Part shown: one piece after another, positions 32,883 to 42,080 of the stretch | How the letters are laid out: every line of letters starts with the position of its first letter | Numbering within the stretch: the first letter of the stretch is position 1 | Origin: Distichodus sexfasciatus | Lineage: Eukaryota > Chordata > Actinopteri > Characiformes > Distichodontidae | Reading direction: 5' to 3' | Assembly: GCA_032718565.1 (NCBI GenBank) | Contig: JAVGVS010000057.1 | Span: 61,001-125,000, forward strand | Length of the DNA: 64,000 bases | Position numbers and translations under genes: made by a program | The notes under the pieces: generated by a model | Database searches by the model: none | The model's input: the letters and a program-made list of their open reading frames with translations, nothing else | What the model was told of the DNA's origin: nothing

Positions 32883-33029
32883 GTTAAGCATTTAAGTTGT
32901 GGCGGGCAAAATAAAATTTACTTACTTAATTTTGAATGCACAGTGGCGACATTTTTTTGGAATCCGTTCACTTTTAAAACAGCGCTGCGCTCGTCAATGT
33001 CACTTCTCTCTTGCTAGTCAATCAAAATC

Positions 33030-33130
33030 GAGGAAGGGGCGGGACATATAAATCCGTGGTACTCTCCCAGTTGTTTACTTGCAGGATTTATCTCATGTAC
33101 CCAATCTCTCTGTCTCAAAGACGTGAGTAT
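33030..33130 (+). promoter_or_regulatory. Promoter-like: GC box, TATA box, possible first-exon donor
   Basis: GGGGCGGG (33037-33044) is followed at once by ACATATAAATCC, an appropriately placed start region, and then AAAGACGTGAGTAT, a good splice donor, at about 33119. The following sequence leads into Tc1 remnants, so this may be a transposon or retroelement promoter rather than a host gene. Confidence 0.25.
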
Positions 33131-33269
33131 CTAGTTCAAATGCTGCCGCTAATGCAAGGATGCGATTTCTAGAGATAATCTTGTCGGCTAAACTACCGAT
33201 CTCAAAGAAACATGTTAAAATTTTTACATGAAATAGGAACGAACGAGGATGTGTCCGATGGCACATTTT

Positions 33270-33790
33270 GTAACTTAGCAACAACAAGCCGTGGGAAGCG
33301 CTCTGGAAGTGAGGTTTGGACTGCTCTTAGCACAAAAATTTGGTGGACACAGGCCCTTAATTCATTTTGGACAATTTCATGCTCCCAACTTTGTGACGAG
33401 TTTGGGGACGACCCTTTTCTGTTTCAACATGACTGCACACCAATGCACAAAGCAAGCAGGATTGGTGTGGAGGAACTTGACTGGTCTCCACAGAGCCCTG
33501 ACCTCAACCCCATAGTACACCTTTGGGATTAATTAGAGCAGAGACTGTGAGCAAGGCCTTCTTGTCCAACATCAGTGGCTGACCTCACAAATGCTCCTCT
33601 GGAAGAATGGTGAAAAATTCCCATAAACACACTCCTAAACCTTGTGGACAGCCTTCCCAGAAGAACTGAAGCTGTTGTAGCGGGAAAGGGTGGACCAGCT
33701 TCATATTAAAGCCTATGGATTAAGAATGGGATTTCATTAAAGTTCATGTGGCAGGCAGGTGTCCCAATACTTCTGGTAATATAGTGTATA
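33270..33790 (+). pseudogene. Tc1/mariner transposase remnant, frameshifted
   Basis: Two frames share the decayed protein. One (from about 33290) reads KFGGHRPLIHFGQFHAPNF; the other (to 33532) reads FQHDCTPMHKA, then WSPQSPDLNPIVHLWD and a stop, the DDE-transposase pattern of an Asp followed 34-35 residues on by the PDLNP/LWD block. The C-terminal region continues with PRRTEAVVAGKGG-like codons in another frame, and the right terminus is CAGGTGTCCCAATACTTCTG. Stops and frameshifts make it inactive. Confidence 0.75.
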
Positions 33791-35039
33791 TTAAAATCCA
33801 TCCTTAGTTTCTCATATATGTGACTCTGCACGGCAAAACCAGTCGCTTGTCGCAACAGTGGGTTCCGAGAAAAATGACCGTTTATTTTGCGTGGGATAAA
33901 ATTTTAGATTTTTTGTTTTTAGTGTTTTGAAACAGTGGAAGGTCTATACTGTACTGTTGTGAATAAATTTGGCTGAAAAACTTACCCTTTCCATCCTAAA
34001 AAGGTGACTTTCTTGAGGTGAGGAATTCAATTCCAGCAGAATGTTAAAAGTTTCTGTTTTGACCGCTCTACTTCAATATTTACGATAAATCCACTGGTTG
34101 ACTAGCGTGAAGATATTTCTCCGGAATCCATCTTCGTCTCCCGAGTTCAGTTAACCTAACGCAGGTAGGCTATCCGTGTGGCTGTGAATGCAGCGTAGGC
34201 TACCGTAAATGCAAACGTAGCCGCGACCGCACCAAGCGTCTGTGAGTGCTACGTCGATAGTCAACTTCAAAGGCAGAATTCTCCGTTTCTCACTTGGCGT
34301 GACAGGAGAAACCCGACTCCTTTGAATGTTGATATCTTAGTCATATGTCGTCCCATTCATTCCATATAGGTATCGTTTTGAAGCTTGATTTATGCCCTCA
34401 TGAAAACATAACTCAAATCTGAAAATTTTCATTTTCATTTTCATTTGAAGCCACGTTAAAGAAGTTGAAACTACAAATTAAAGCTGACCAACTATAAATT
34501 GTACATTTATATTTTTTTGTCATTGCAATAGCAAAAGGATGGTAAAAGGAGTGGATAATATCAAGGCTATTTGCTCAAGTTCTGTCTTCCACATGCAGCC
34601 ACTCTTTTATAAGACACCTCCACAAAGTTACTTTATGATTCAGGGATGTTCTTTGTTGCTTCAAACAACTTTTAAAGTTTGAATTGATCCAAATCCTTCT
34701 TGTCATTATGAAAAACACTTTTCAGAGCTCAGAAACGTCAGCAGAAATGAGACACAGACTCCTGGTTTTGTCATCTTTTTTCGTTGACTGCAAAGGTCCT
34801 TAATTTAAGGAACATAAGTTAATTGTCTAAGATAGTTTGTCACTTTTCTCTTCTCAGCCAAACCTCAATTTTCTTGTTTTAACTGATAAATGTCTTGGGA
34901 AATATCAGTTCTGTTTGCTTACATACTGAATTAATCCTCTTTTACAAAAGACGGTTCACCCAGGCTGAGGCACAGCACAGCGTTGAGTCTGTCTGACCTG
35001 GTGAAATCTTAGCTGCACAATTTGTGGTAGTGGGAGTCT
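33791..35039. other. Intergenic, nothing recognised
   Basis: A GC-moderate patch at 34120-34330 (GTAGGCTATCCGTGTGGC; GCTACGTCGATAGTCAAC) differs from its surroundings, but I see no exon. A TTTTCA triple repeat lies at 34422-34445. Confidence 0.35.
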
Positions 35040-35250
35040 GCTTGGGAGTTGGCCCCATGATTGTAAGGTCGTCAGTTTAAGTCATGGTCTGGTAAAGGTA
35101 TCACCCCCAAGCACTGCTACTCAGGCACTGCCACCAAAAATCTGCCCAATGCTTCTTCACGGATGGGTCAAATGCAGAGCTCATATTTATTCGTGGTGTA
35201 GTGATTGTGGTGCTGTGTTCACAATAACAAATAACCACTAACTTAAATTA
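35040..35250 (+). mobile_element. SINE family A, diverged
   Basis: GGAGTTGGCCCCATGATTGT, GGTAAAGGTATCACCCCCAA, and a TTCACAATAACAAATAACCA tail. Confidence 0.65.
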
Positions 35251-35816
35251 AAAATGTTCTCTTATCTTTTATTTCTGTCATTTATTCATTTAGTACCATT
35301 TTAAACATCTACAGGGCTCGATGGTTTCTTGTTTCTACTCTTGTCCAGCACATTTTATTGTATATGTTGACACTGTGTTAACATGACACATGGTAAATAA
35401 AAATGAACCCAGATCAGCACAGCTTGGTGTATTGCCTGGAACTCATTGTTTATTTTCCATGTTAAGGAACTGGGTCTGAATGGGGAAATTCCCAAACTGT
35501 GCTAAATGTAATCACTCTAGGACTGGAACTGGACATGGGATCTTGAATACTTGGAACAAATATTTGAGAAAATTGTCATGTACATTTTGCTTCTTAGTAT
35601 TATCATGACTATTACATAAGCGTGCAGTTCCACACTGGCAGGTTGGTATGGAACCAAATCCAGTTTACAGTGTTCAAAAACAACTGGTGTCAAGTGAAAA
35701 GGCTCTTAATGGAGCTTAATGTGCCAAATGGGGTTTATTATCAGTAGGCAGACAGCAATATGAAAGTCTCCAAATATTACTCTACATTCAGACACCGGCT
35801 TTCTCTCTATTTAGAT

Positions 35817-35890
35817 TGGCAGCATTTAGCAGATGCTCTTATCCACCGCGATTTCCTAATGCAGAGCATTTTCCTCCCTGGAGCACTTTC
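35817..35890 (+). repeat. SINE family B tail fragment
   Basis: GGCAGCATTTAGCAGATGCT then TTATCCACCGCGATTTCC and CCCTGGAGCACTTT. Confidence 0.55.
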
Positions 35891-36194
35891 AACTTATACA
35901 CTGTCAATATCTCACTGTTTTTTTTTTATTTATTATGACAGGTGATTTGTAATATCGTCACTCTCTTAAAATAATGGCTTAAGTCATATTTTCAAGTTTT
36001 TCTAAATAAAATGGCCTAATTCACGCTCTTGACATATGCAGTTGTACTCCGGGGGTAGTATCGCCTTAGCTGTTTAACTGCGGATGTAGGCGGTTTTACC
36101 AGAAGTGGCCAGGATCATGAAGAGCTGATCTAGGCCAAGAAATCATTTTTGGCCATTATTTTAAGAAGGTGACAATATATAGGACTATATAATG

Positions 36195-36626
36195 AAATCA
36201 GCTGTAAGGAGAAGGAGATGAAGAAGAAGAGGAAAAGAAGATGAAGGTGAGGAGAAGAAAAGAGAATCGAAGGAAGATGAAGGACGAGAAGAAAAAGCAA
36301 GAGAAGAAGAGGAAAGAAGCAGAAGGAGCATTAGAAGAAGTAGATAAAGGAGGAGGAGTAGGAGAGTATGAAGAAGAAGAAGGAGGAAAGGAAGATGAAA
36401 GAGGATGAGAAGTAGGAGGAAAAGAAAAGGAAGGAGGAAGATCAGGAGGAGGAGACGAAAAAGGAAGAAAGGAAGTTGAAGGATGAGAAGAAGATGGAAG
36501 GAAAAAGAGGAACGAAGCAAAGAAGGAAGAAGATGAAGAGGAGAAGGAGAAGAAGAAAAGGAAAAGGGAGGAGAAGGATGGAAGAAGGAGGAGGAGCAAA
36601 AAAGGAAGAGAGAAAGGTGAGGGATG

Positions 36627-36657
<31 letters not shown>

Positions 36658-36835
36658 GGAGGATGGGAAAAAAGAAGGAGGAGGCAAAGGAGAAGGAGGT
36701 GGCAGAGAAGGAAAAGAAGGAGAATGAGGAGAAGAAAAAGAAGAGGAAGGAGCAGAAGGAAGGAAAGAAGACAGAGAAGGAGGAGTAGAAGAAGAAGCTG
36801 AGGAGGAAGAAGGACAGGGAAGAAAAAGAATAAGA
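36195..36835. repeat. 0.65-kb polypurine tract (GAA/GGA)
   Basis: Almost entirely purine on the plus strand, built of GAAGAA, GGAGGA and AAGGAAG words, including a GAA run at 36628-36651. The long Ser/Leu/Phe minus-strand reading frames are artefacts. Confidence 0.97.
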
Positions 36836-37566
36836 AGAGATAATGTGTGTGTAAGTAATCTAAAGCAATCTTCAGCCTCTATAGATGATAATGGGAGAGT
36901 ACAGGTGAGGAGTAATTAAGAGGATTAAGGGCAAAAGAACAGACAAGTTTTCTTCTGCAAAGGTCAGACATATTCCAGTGATCAGGTGCCTGACGGTGCT
37001 CTTTCCCCTGACACAAGAGCTTCCTCTTCACATCCTAATAGTTCATATGATGTAACTGCCTCAAAGAATAAAAAGGCAGAAGTGTTGTGTGGAGCTTAAA
37101 CTGTGGCTTTAAATGTCATTGTAAGTGCAAAATTAATATAAATATACATTTCAGCCATGTAGAAAACTAACTGCAAAAAAATCTGTTATCTGTTACTGTT
37201 ATCTTTACATTTCTAATAATATCGCTGATTCACTGGTTTTTCCGACAGCTTTTTCTGGAGTGTGTTTAGTTTGCTTTTACATGTTTGAATGATCTCATGA
37301 ATGGCGCAGCATGTAATGTTAGCCCATGACTTGTTGAATCAGGTGTTGTAAATAGAGGAAATGTCAGACTTGTGGGTGAAAATTGATAACAAGCTCACAA
37401 ATGAAGTCAAAAACCTCCTCCCTATGACTGAAAATTGGCAGTCTGTAAAAACGTAACTTATTTGGCAATCTGAACATACTGTATGTAACGACTACAAACC
37501 AGTAATATTGCTTTGGGGCAGTTTGGAACACTAAATGAGTTTTCATTTTTGGCTTACTGGTTGCTT
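36836..37566. other. Intergenic, no gene seen
   Basis: AT-rich with no coding or repeat signal that I recognise. Confidence 0.35.
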
Positions 37567-37637
37567 TTCATTATTTAGCTCAGCGGTAGAGCACGTGCTT
37601 CGCATGTATGAGGTCCTGGGTTCAATCCCCACCTGGG
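37567..37637 (+). pseudogene. tRNA-Ala (CGC) pseudogene
   Basis: D arm TTAGCTCAGCGGTAGAGCA, anticodon arm with loop TTCGCAT (CGC anticodon), variable AGGTC, and T arm CTGGGTTCAATCCCCAC are all in order and match vertebrate tRNA-Ala. Neither side has a pairing acceptor stem: the 5' bases CATTATT do not pair with the 3' bases, and the 3' side runs straight into a SINE. It keeps box A and box B but is unlikely to yield a tRNA. Confidence 0.75.
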
Positions 37638-37865
37638 GCAGTTGGTGGCGTAACGGTAGGGTGTTCGCCCCGCGATCAGAGGGTCGCAGGTTTGAATCCA
37701 GGGCCAGTAAAGTTACCACTGAGGCGCTCATGAGCAAGGTACCGTCCCCAAGCACTGCCCTTGTTAGATTCCTACTGCTCCTTCACGGATGGGTCAAATG
37801 CAGCGGTCACATTTCGTTGTGTTGTGCTGTGGTGTGTTCACAATGACAAATAATCACTCACTTTT
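37634..37865 (+). mobile_element. SINE family A, full length
   Basis: TGGGGCAGTTGGTGGCGTAA (box A), GGTTTGAATCC (box B), GCGCTCATGAGCAAGGTACC, TTCACGGATGGGTCAAATGC and the AATAATCACTCAC end. It abuts the tRNA-Ala pseudogene with no gap. Confidence 0.85.
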
Positions 37866-37891
37866 ACTATTATTTGTTATTTATTAATGCA

Positions 37892-38350
37892 TTATTAGGA
37901 GTCCAAGCACAAACTCCTCCTAGGCTAATTGGCTGATTAAGGCAAGTAAGGTGTCTAATGAATCTGCAGACTCATTCTGACACTGAACCAGAAAGCTTTT
38001 TAGGGATTTTACAAAGAGGGGTGAAAATTTGTGAATTAATTGCAGTGGGTGTGGCTTATTTCACTTAAACAGTTGTATCTTTGAACTGTTTGGCCAATAC
38101 CATCAATTAAACAATAGGGGCGCTTAATTTAGTAAAAACAATCAAAAACATACAATGTTACTATTTGAACAATACAGGGCGCTAAAACACTACGTAAACT
38201 TATGTGATGTCTTAATAGTTTTTTCGTGTTTTTTTGTTAATTTTGACTTCTGATTCACTGACTACTTTCTTCGATGCCTACTGCATCAGCTGCCATTGTG
38301 CTGCTTTTTGCGACTTTTGCTTGGACCCTACTTATTGCCGCTTGCGGCTA
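37892..38350. mobile_element. Repeat F (GTCCAAGCAC termini)
   Basis: Left end TTAGGAGTCCAAGCACAAAC; right end TGCTTGGACCCTACTTATTG followed by GCCGCTTGCGGCTATGG. A second copy with the same ends is at 54410-55245. Non-coding. Confidence 0.55.
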
Positions 38351-39397
38351 TGGTTAATTATTTTTCTTATTCCCACTTTTTTCTAGCCCTTCCACAGTTT
38401 TTTTTCTTAGCGACATCGTTCATGGCTTATAATATGTAAACTAGGGATGTGGAAATTAGTCACAGAATCACTGTCCGCTGCCCTCTGGTGGTTTGCGGCT
38501 GCATTGCAGCTAGTCCATGACAGGCGATCCAGTTTCGCTACCGAAATCACTTTTTAAAAATTATTTCATTTTATTTATTCTTCTGAAGGTTTGGGCATCT
38601 TTATAAATAGTTAATTTAAGATTATTCATAAAGCAAATATCTAAAAAGTAATAGAAAAAAATACTTTACAAAATATGTATTTCCCTATCATGGCCACAAG
38701 AGCACCACCATATCATTGCCTATTTCAGCTTCAGGGGGCATCACCATTAAGAGGAACTGTGATATTAATTTTCTTATGGTTACCTCCTGACGTGAACTAA
38801 CATTAATAAAACAGCCCATAGTTTAACAGCTAGCTAAGCTATAATCAGCAATAACAGCTATAAACATCCTTTGTAATTCCTTCTTTTTACATTTTCCACT
38901 TTTCATCCATTCGTATGTTTTTACCAAGCAGCAATTACACAACTTCTTCAAGCCCGTCTAATTTATTTAGTTATTCATTTTGTAATGAGTGCAATAGTAT
39001 ATATTCTTTTATAGGGCACAAAATTTCTAGTATCAGCCCTGTCCATGTTAATGTCTTTGGGTCATCATTTAACCTGACAAGTAATCTCTTTTATAACACC
39101 TGTTAAATAAATCTCTGAGAATTTCATTAACATTGTGTTTGTGTAATATGTTTATTCCTTTTCCACCATCCCCGGCATTTGTTCTCCTAACGAGGGCTTT
39201 TGCGCAACCCTGTTTCCACGGTATTCCTGTCACCATGGCACCTTGTTAAAGGCAAACTACAGACCAGGTACAGAACTTTAAGTGAGTGTGAAGATTCAGT
39301 AGGGCATGTCCGGTAGTGGACAGTAAGGAAAAAAATTAATTACAACTCAAGCTTTCTGTACTTCGTCCAGTGCTATTATTTGCCTACTGGGGGTGGT
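38351..39397. other. Intergenic, no gene seen
   Basis: A CTGTCCGCTGCCCTCTGGTGG ... CAGCTAGTCCATGACAGG segment at 38468-38525 is, in reverse, related to 5288-5345, so another dispersed repeat is present. Otherwise unrecognised. Confidence 0.35.
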
Positions 39398-39530
39398 AGT
39401 GATGGTGGTCTAGAGATAAGGATACTTGCCTCTTGACCAAGAGGTTATGAGTTCGAATCCTACCTCTGGCACTACCATCATTGGACCTCTGAGCAAAACC
39501 CAAGTTGTTCTCAGAGACCTGAAGTGAGTG
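39398..39530 (+). mobile_element. SINE family B head
   Basis: TGGTCTAGAGATAAGGATAC (box A area) and GTTATGAGTTCGAATCCTAC (box B) precede GGCACTACCATCATTGG and AAACCCAAGTTGTTCTCAGA. Confidence 0.65.
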
Positions 39531-39559
39531 CTAATTAGTGATTGTGAATACATCACCGC

Positions 39560-39632
39560 ACAGCACACAATGCACCACAGCCAAATGTGACCTCGGCATG
39601 TGACCCATCCATGAAGTGGTACTCAGTGGTAC
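39560..39632 (-). mobile_element. SINE family A fragment
   Basis: CACAATGCACCACAGCCAAA and ATGACCCATCCATGAAG-like tail in reverse orientation. Confidence 0.6.
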
Positions 39633-39634
39633 TC

Positions 39635-39765
39635 ATCGAGGAGGAAACCGGAGCACCCAACAGAAACCCACACAAACTTGGGGAGAGCATGCAAACTCCA
39701 CACAGAAAGACCCTACGACCTTCTTTCTGTGAGGCGACAGCGCTAACTACTGTGCCGTCCATGTA
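39635..39765 (-). mobile_element. SINE family C, reverse
   Basis: GAGCATGCAAACTCCACACA, then CTTCTTTCTGTGAGGCGACA and CTACTGTGCCGTCC: the reverse complement of the head and middle of family C. Confidence 0.7.
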
Positions 39766-40904
39766 AATGTACTATTTATTGCAAAACAACTATTGTCTCT
39801 AAGTAGATCTATGAGGCCACCTCTAAAACACATTTGCTCCCAGTGGGAGAGAAATGTGGAAAGCAAATAAGTCTGAGAGGTAGAGGAGCATTTTTCACGA
39901 GTCATCCTCCTCCTCTTTCCATTCGAATGCTGGGACACAGCCCTGATTAATGGGCTCGTCGTTCACACTGACAGACTTAATGGTCCGACACAAGTGTGTT
40001 CCTGGAAATGCCCTCATCTGTGTACGCAAAGGGTGCTGATGGTTATGGACATGTACATTACTCCAGTGTGTGATGAATGTTGTCCTAGCATGTGTGCTTA
40101 TCCAGCCTTAAATCAAAGAATTTGTCTCCTCACCCAGACTCACTTGCACTGGGATGTCGATCTATATTTATTCGGTTGAAATTTTAATTATGATGTCCAA
40201 TCACTGACTTAATAATACAATGGTTTTACGATGAGGAACTGGACGTGTCAGTGTGAAGATATATAAAGGAGGCTGTAAACTGAGTAAACAGCACAGGATG
40301 TAAAGTCCAGGTCATTGCTTTAAATCATCCTGGGGAATATGGTAGCAAAATGTAAATGACCAGTAAATCTGGGCTTAGACAGATAATCCCGGCTCATATT
40401 AAAGCCACAAAGTGATAACTATAGGATTTAAGGTAGTTGTGGTGATTATATTTAGCTTTGTAATTGCAGTAGGGTTCTTGTGAAATGTGTCATGATACTG
40501 AACACTTATATTTAGTTTCACTTACTATATTTGACATTTTCATATTATGGCACACTTAATATATACAGTATCATCTGTGTGTCTTTAAAATGTCAAACAG
40601 CATATATAAATGGAGAATTTCTGGCATGTTTACGTATTTGAAAAAGTATTTATATTTACAGCTGCTAAGAATACGATGAAGCTCTGTCAGCTAGCTTTGT
40701 GTTTTGTACAGTTTTATCTTATCTTCATAAATGTCTTTGTACTGGAACCAAACATTATTTATTTTTTTATCCGGGTCATGATAAATGATCACTCAGCAGT
40801 TTTCATCTTGTGGTCTTCCCTCAGAGGTCCTGTAAAGGTAAAGGACGTTTCATCTTACATTATGTCATTGAGCTGACACTGTGCAATGTGAATTATACTT
40901 TACA
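39766..40904. other. Intergenic; unique island at 39850-40020
   Basis: The island includes CATTCGAATGCTGGGACACA and GATTAATGGGCTCGTCGTTC; it is unrepeated and less AT-rich than its surroundings, so it may be regulatory. No exon recognised in the remainder. Confidence 0.3.
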
Positions 40905-40995
40905 ATTACAGGGACAGTCTCCCTGGAGCAACTTGCGGCTAAGTGTCCTACTCAGAAGCCCAGTGATGCTGCTGCTGAAAGTAAAATACAAACAG
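40905..40995 (-). repeat. SINE family B middle fragment
   Basis: GGACAGTCTCCCTGGAGCAA then GCCCAGTGATGCTGCTG, as in the copy at 1936-2105. Confidence 0.5.
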
Positions 40996-41302
40996 CCGAA
41001 TAAATAAAACAGCTTGAGCCAGCATACTGGTTTTATCTGGTCGTAATCTTAATCAGTTCACTTACTTAAACTGGGTTATGAGCTCTTGATCACAATCAGA
41101 CCAGAAGTAACCAGCAAATGAACATCATGAAGCAGATTAAAATCTATAAAATCTAAATTGCACTGGATATGGTCTTGATCCATGACCTCTAAATCATCTT
41201 GGACGATGACATCAAGTTCATTCTCATAAATCCTGTTTAACAATAATAGATTCATAAATATAGTATATACAATATATATGGTTATATATAAGAGACGGAC
41301 AT

Positions 41303-41306
<4 letters not shown>

Positions 41307-41363
<57 letters not shown>
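41307..41363. repeat. ATAG tetranucleotide microsatellite
   Basis: About 14 perfect ATAG units. Confidence 0.97.
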
Positions 41364-41365
<2 letters not shown>

Positions 41366-41474
41366 TAGGTATATATTATGCACATCATATATACGGTATA
41401 TAATCAGTCATCTACAAATCTTATAAAATTTAAGTTATGCCGTGAAACAAGGACTTCGCAAATGTAATTTCGGT

Positions 41475-41493
41475 GCATTATGGGCAATGTAGT
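41475..41493 (-). promoter_or_regulatory. ZNF143-type motif
   Basis: GCATTATGGGCAATGTAGT is the reverse complement of an ACTACA-nnn-CCCATAATGC motif, the extended binding element of ZNF143 found in many vertebrate housekeeping promoters. It lies about 340 bp upstream of the first pif1 exon. Assigned by motif only. Confidence 0.45.
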
Positions 41494-41718
41494 CTCAAGC
41501 CCAAACGCAACTCGAAAGAAAGAACAAAGAAATGAAAGATTAGTGGTTAATATCCATAATTCATCGATCTCTTTTGTTTTAAAATATCTCTTATAGTTCT
41601 TGGTGATAGTGAGTTATTTAGTGGAACTAAAATAAAACAACCTTTTTATTATTTTAACAGAAATTAAAGCACTTGCGGAAGTCGTGATGGTGACGTAACG
41701 TTTACGGAAGTCGGTACG

Positions 41719-41859
41719 TGATTGGACAGCAGTTTAAATGTCTCGCTCTGATTCGTCAGGACTGATGATCAATTCCTATTGGCTGCTGGATGTAAAGCCG
41801 TAACATTTGAAATGGCGGTTTCGCGTGTTGAGCCGCAAACAGCAGCAGCTGCGCTCACG
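41719..41859 (+). promoter_or_regulatory. pif1: pif1 core promoter and noncoding exon 1
   Basis: Two inverted CCAAT boxes (ATTGG at 41721-41725 and 41778-41782) precede a TTTGAA (41806-41811) that fits a cell-cycle CHR element, and TTTCGCG (41819-41825) that fits an E2F site. There is no TATA box. A splice donor GTAAGA follows at 41860, so the first, noncoding exon ends at 41859. NF-Y sites plus CHR and E2F are typical of genes expressed in S/G2, which matches known cell-cycle control of mammalian PIF1. The transcription start is not defined. Confidence 0.5.
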
Positions 41860-42060
41860 GTAAGACTAACTTTACCAAACAAACTTTAATTCACATGCAA
41901 TACAACACAGTGACAACGTTCGGAAATCTTTCTCTCACTAGCAACGTTACAATTGCTCGCGATGTATTTAGTCAATCTCCTGGATTAACGCAATCTTTAA
42001 TTTGTCGTTTTGATTTGTGTTAATTTGTATAGTTTTCTTGTTAAATATCTTTCTTTGCAG

Positions 42061-42080
42061 CTGGGCTAATCATGAACCAG
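42061..42080 (+). CDS. pif1: pif1 exon 2, 20-nt exon with possible start codon
   Basis: Bounded by TTCTTTGCAG and GTTTGT. It contains a stop codon, then ATG AAC CAG, which would join in frame to the ATG opening the next exon (MNQMNPDD). The first ATG has A at -3; the second, after splicing, has C at -3. Very short exons are easily mis-called, so this is a model only. Confidence 0.5.

Noticed and set aside
36185..36687. Minus-strand Leu/Ser/Phe-rich frames and plus-strand Lys/Arg/Glu-rich frame
   Set aside because: Produced by the polypurine GAA/GGA tract; no start context, domain or splice signals.
39398..39480. Possible tRNA gene
   Set aside because: A- and B-box-like segments are present, but the body continues as SINE family B and no acceptor stem pairs.
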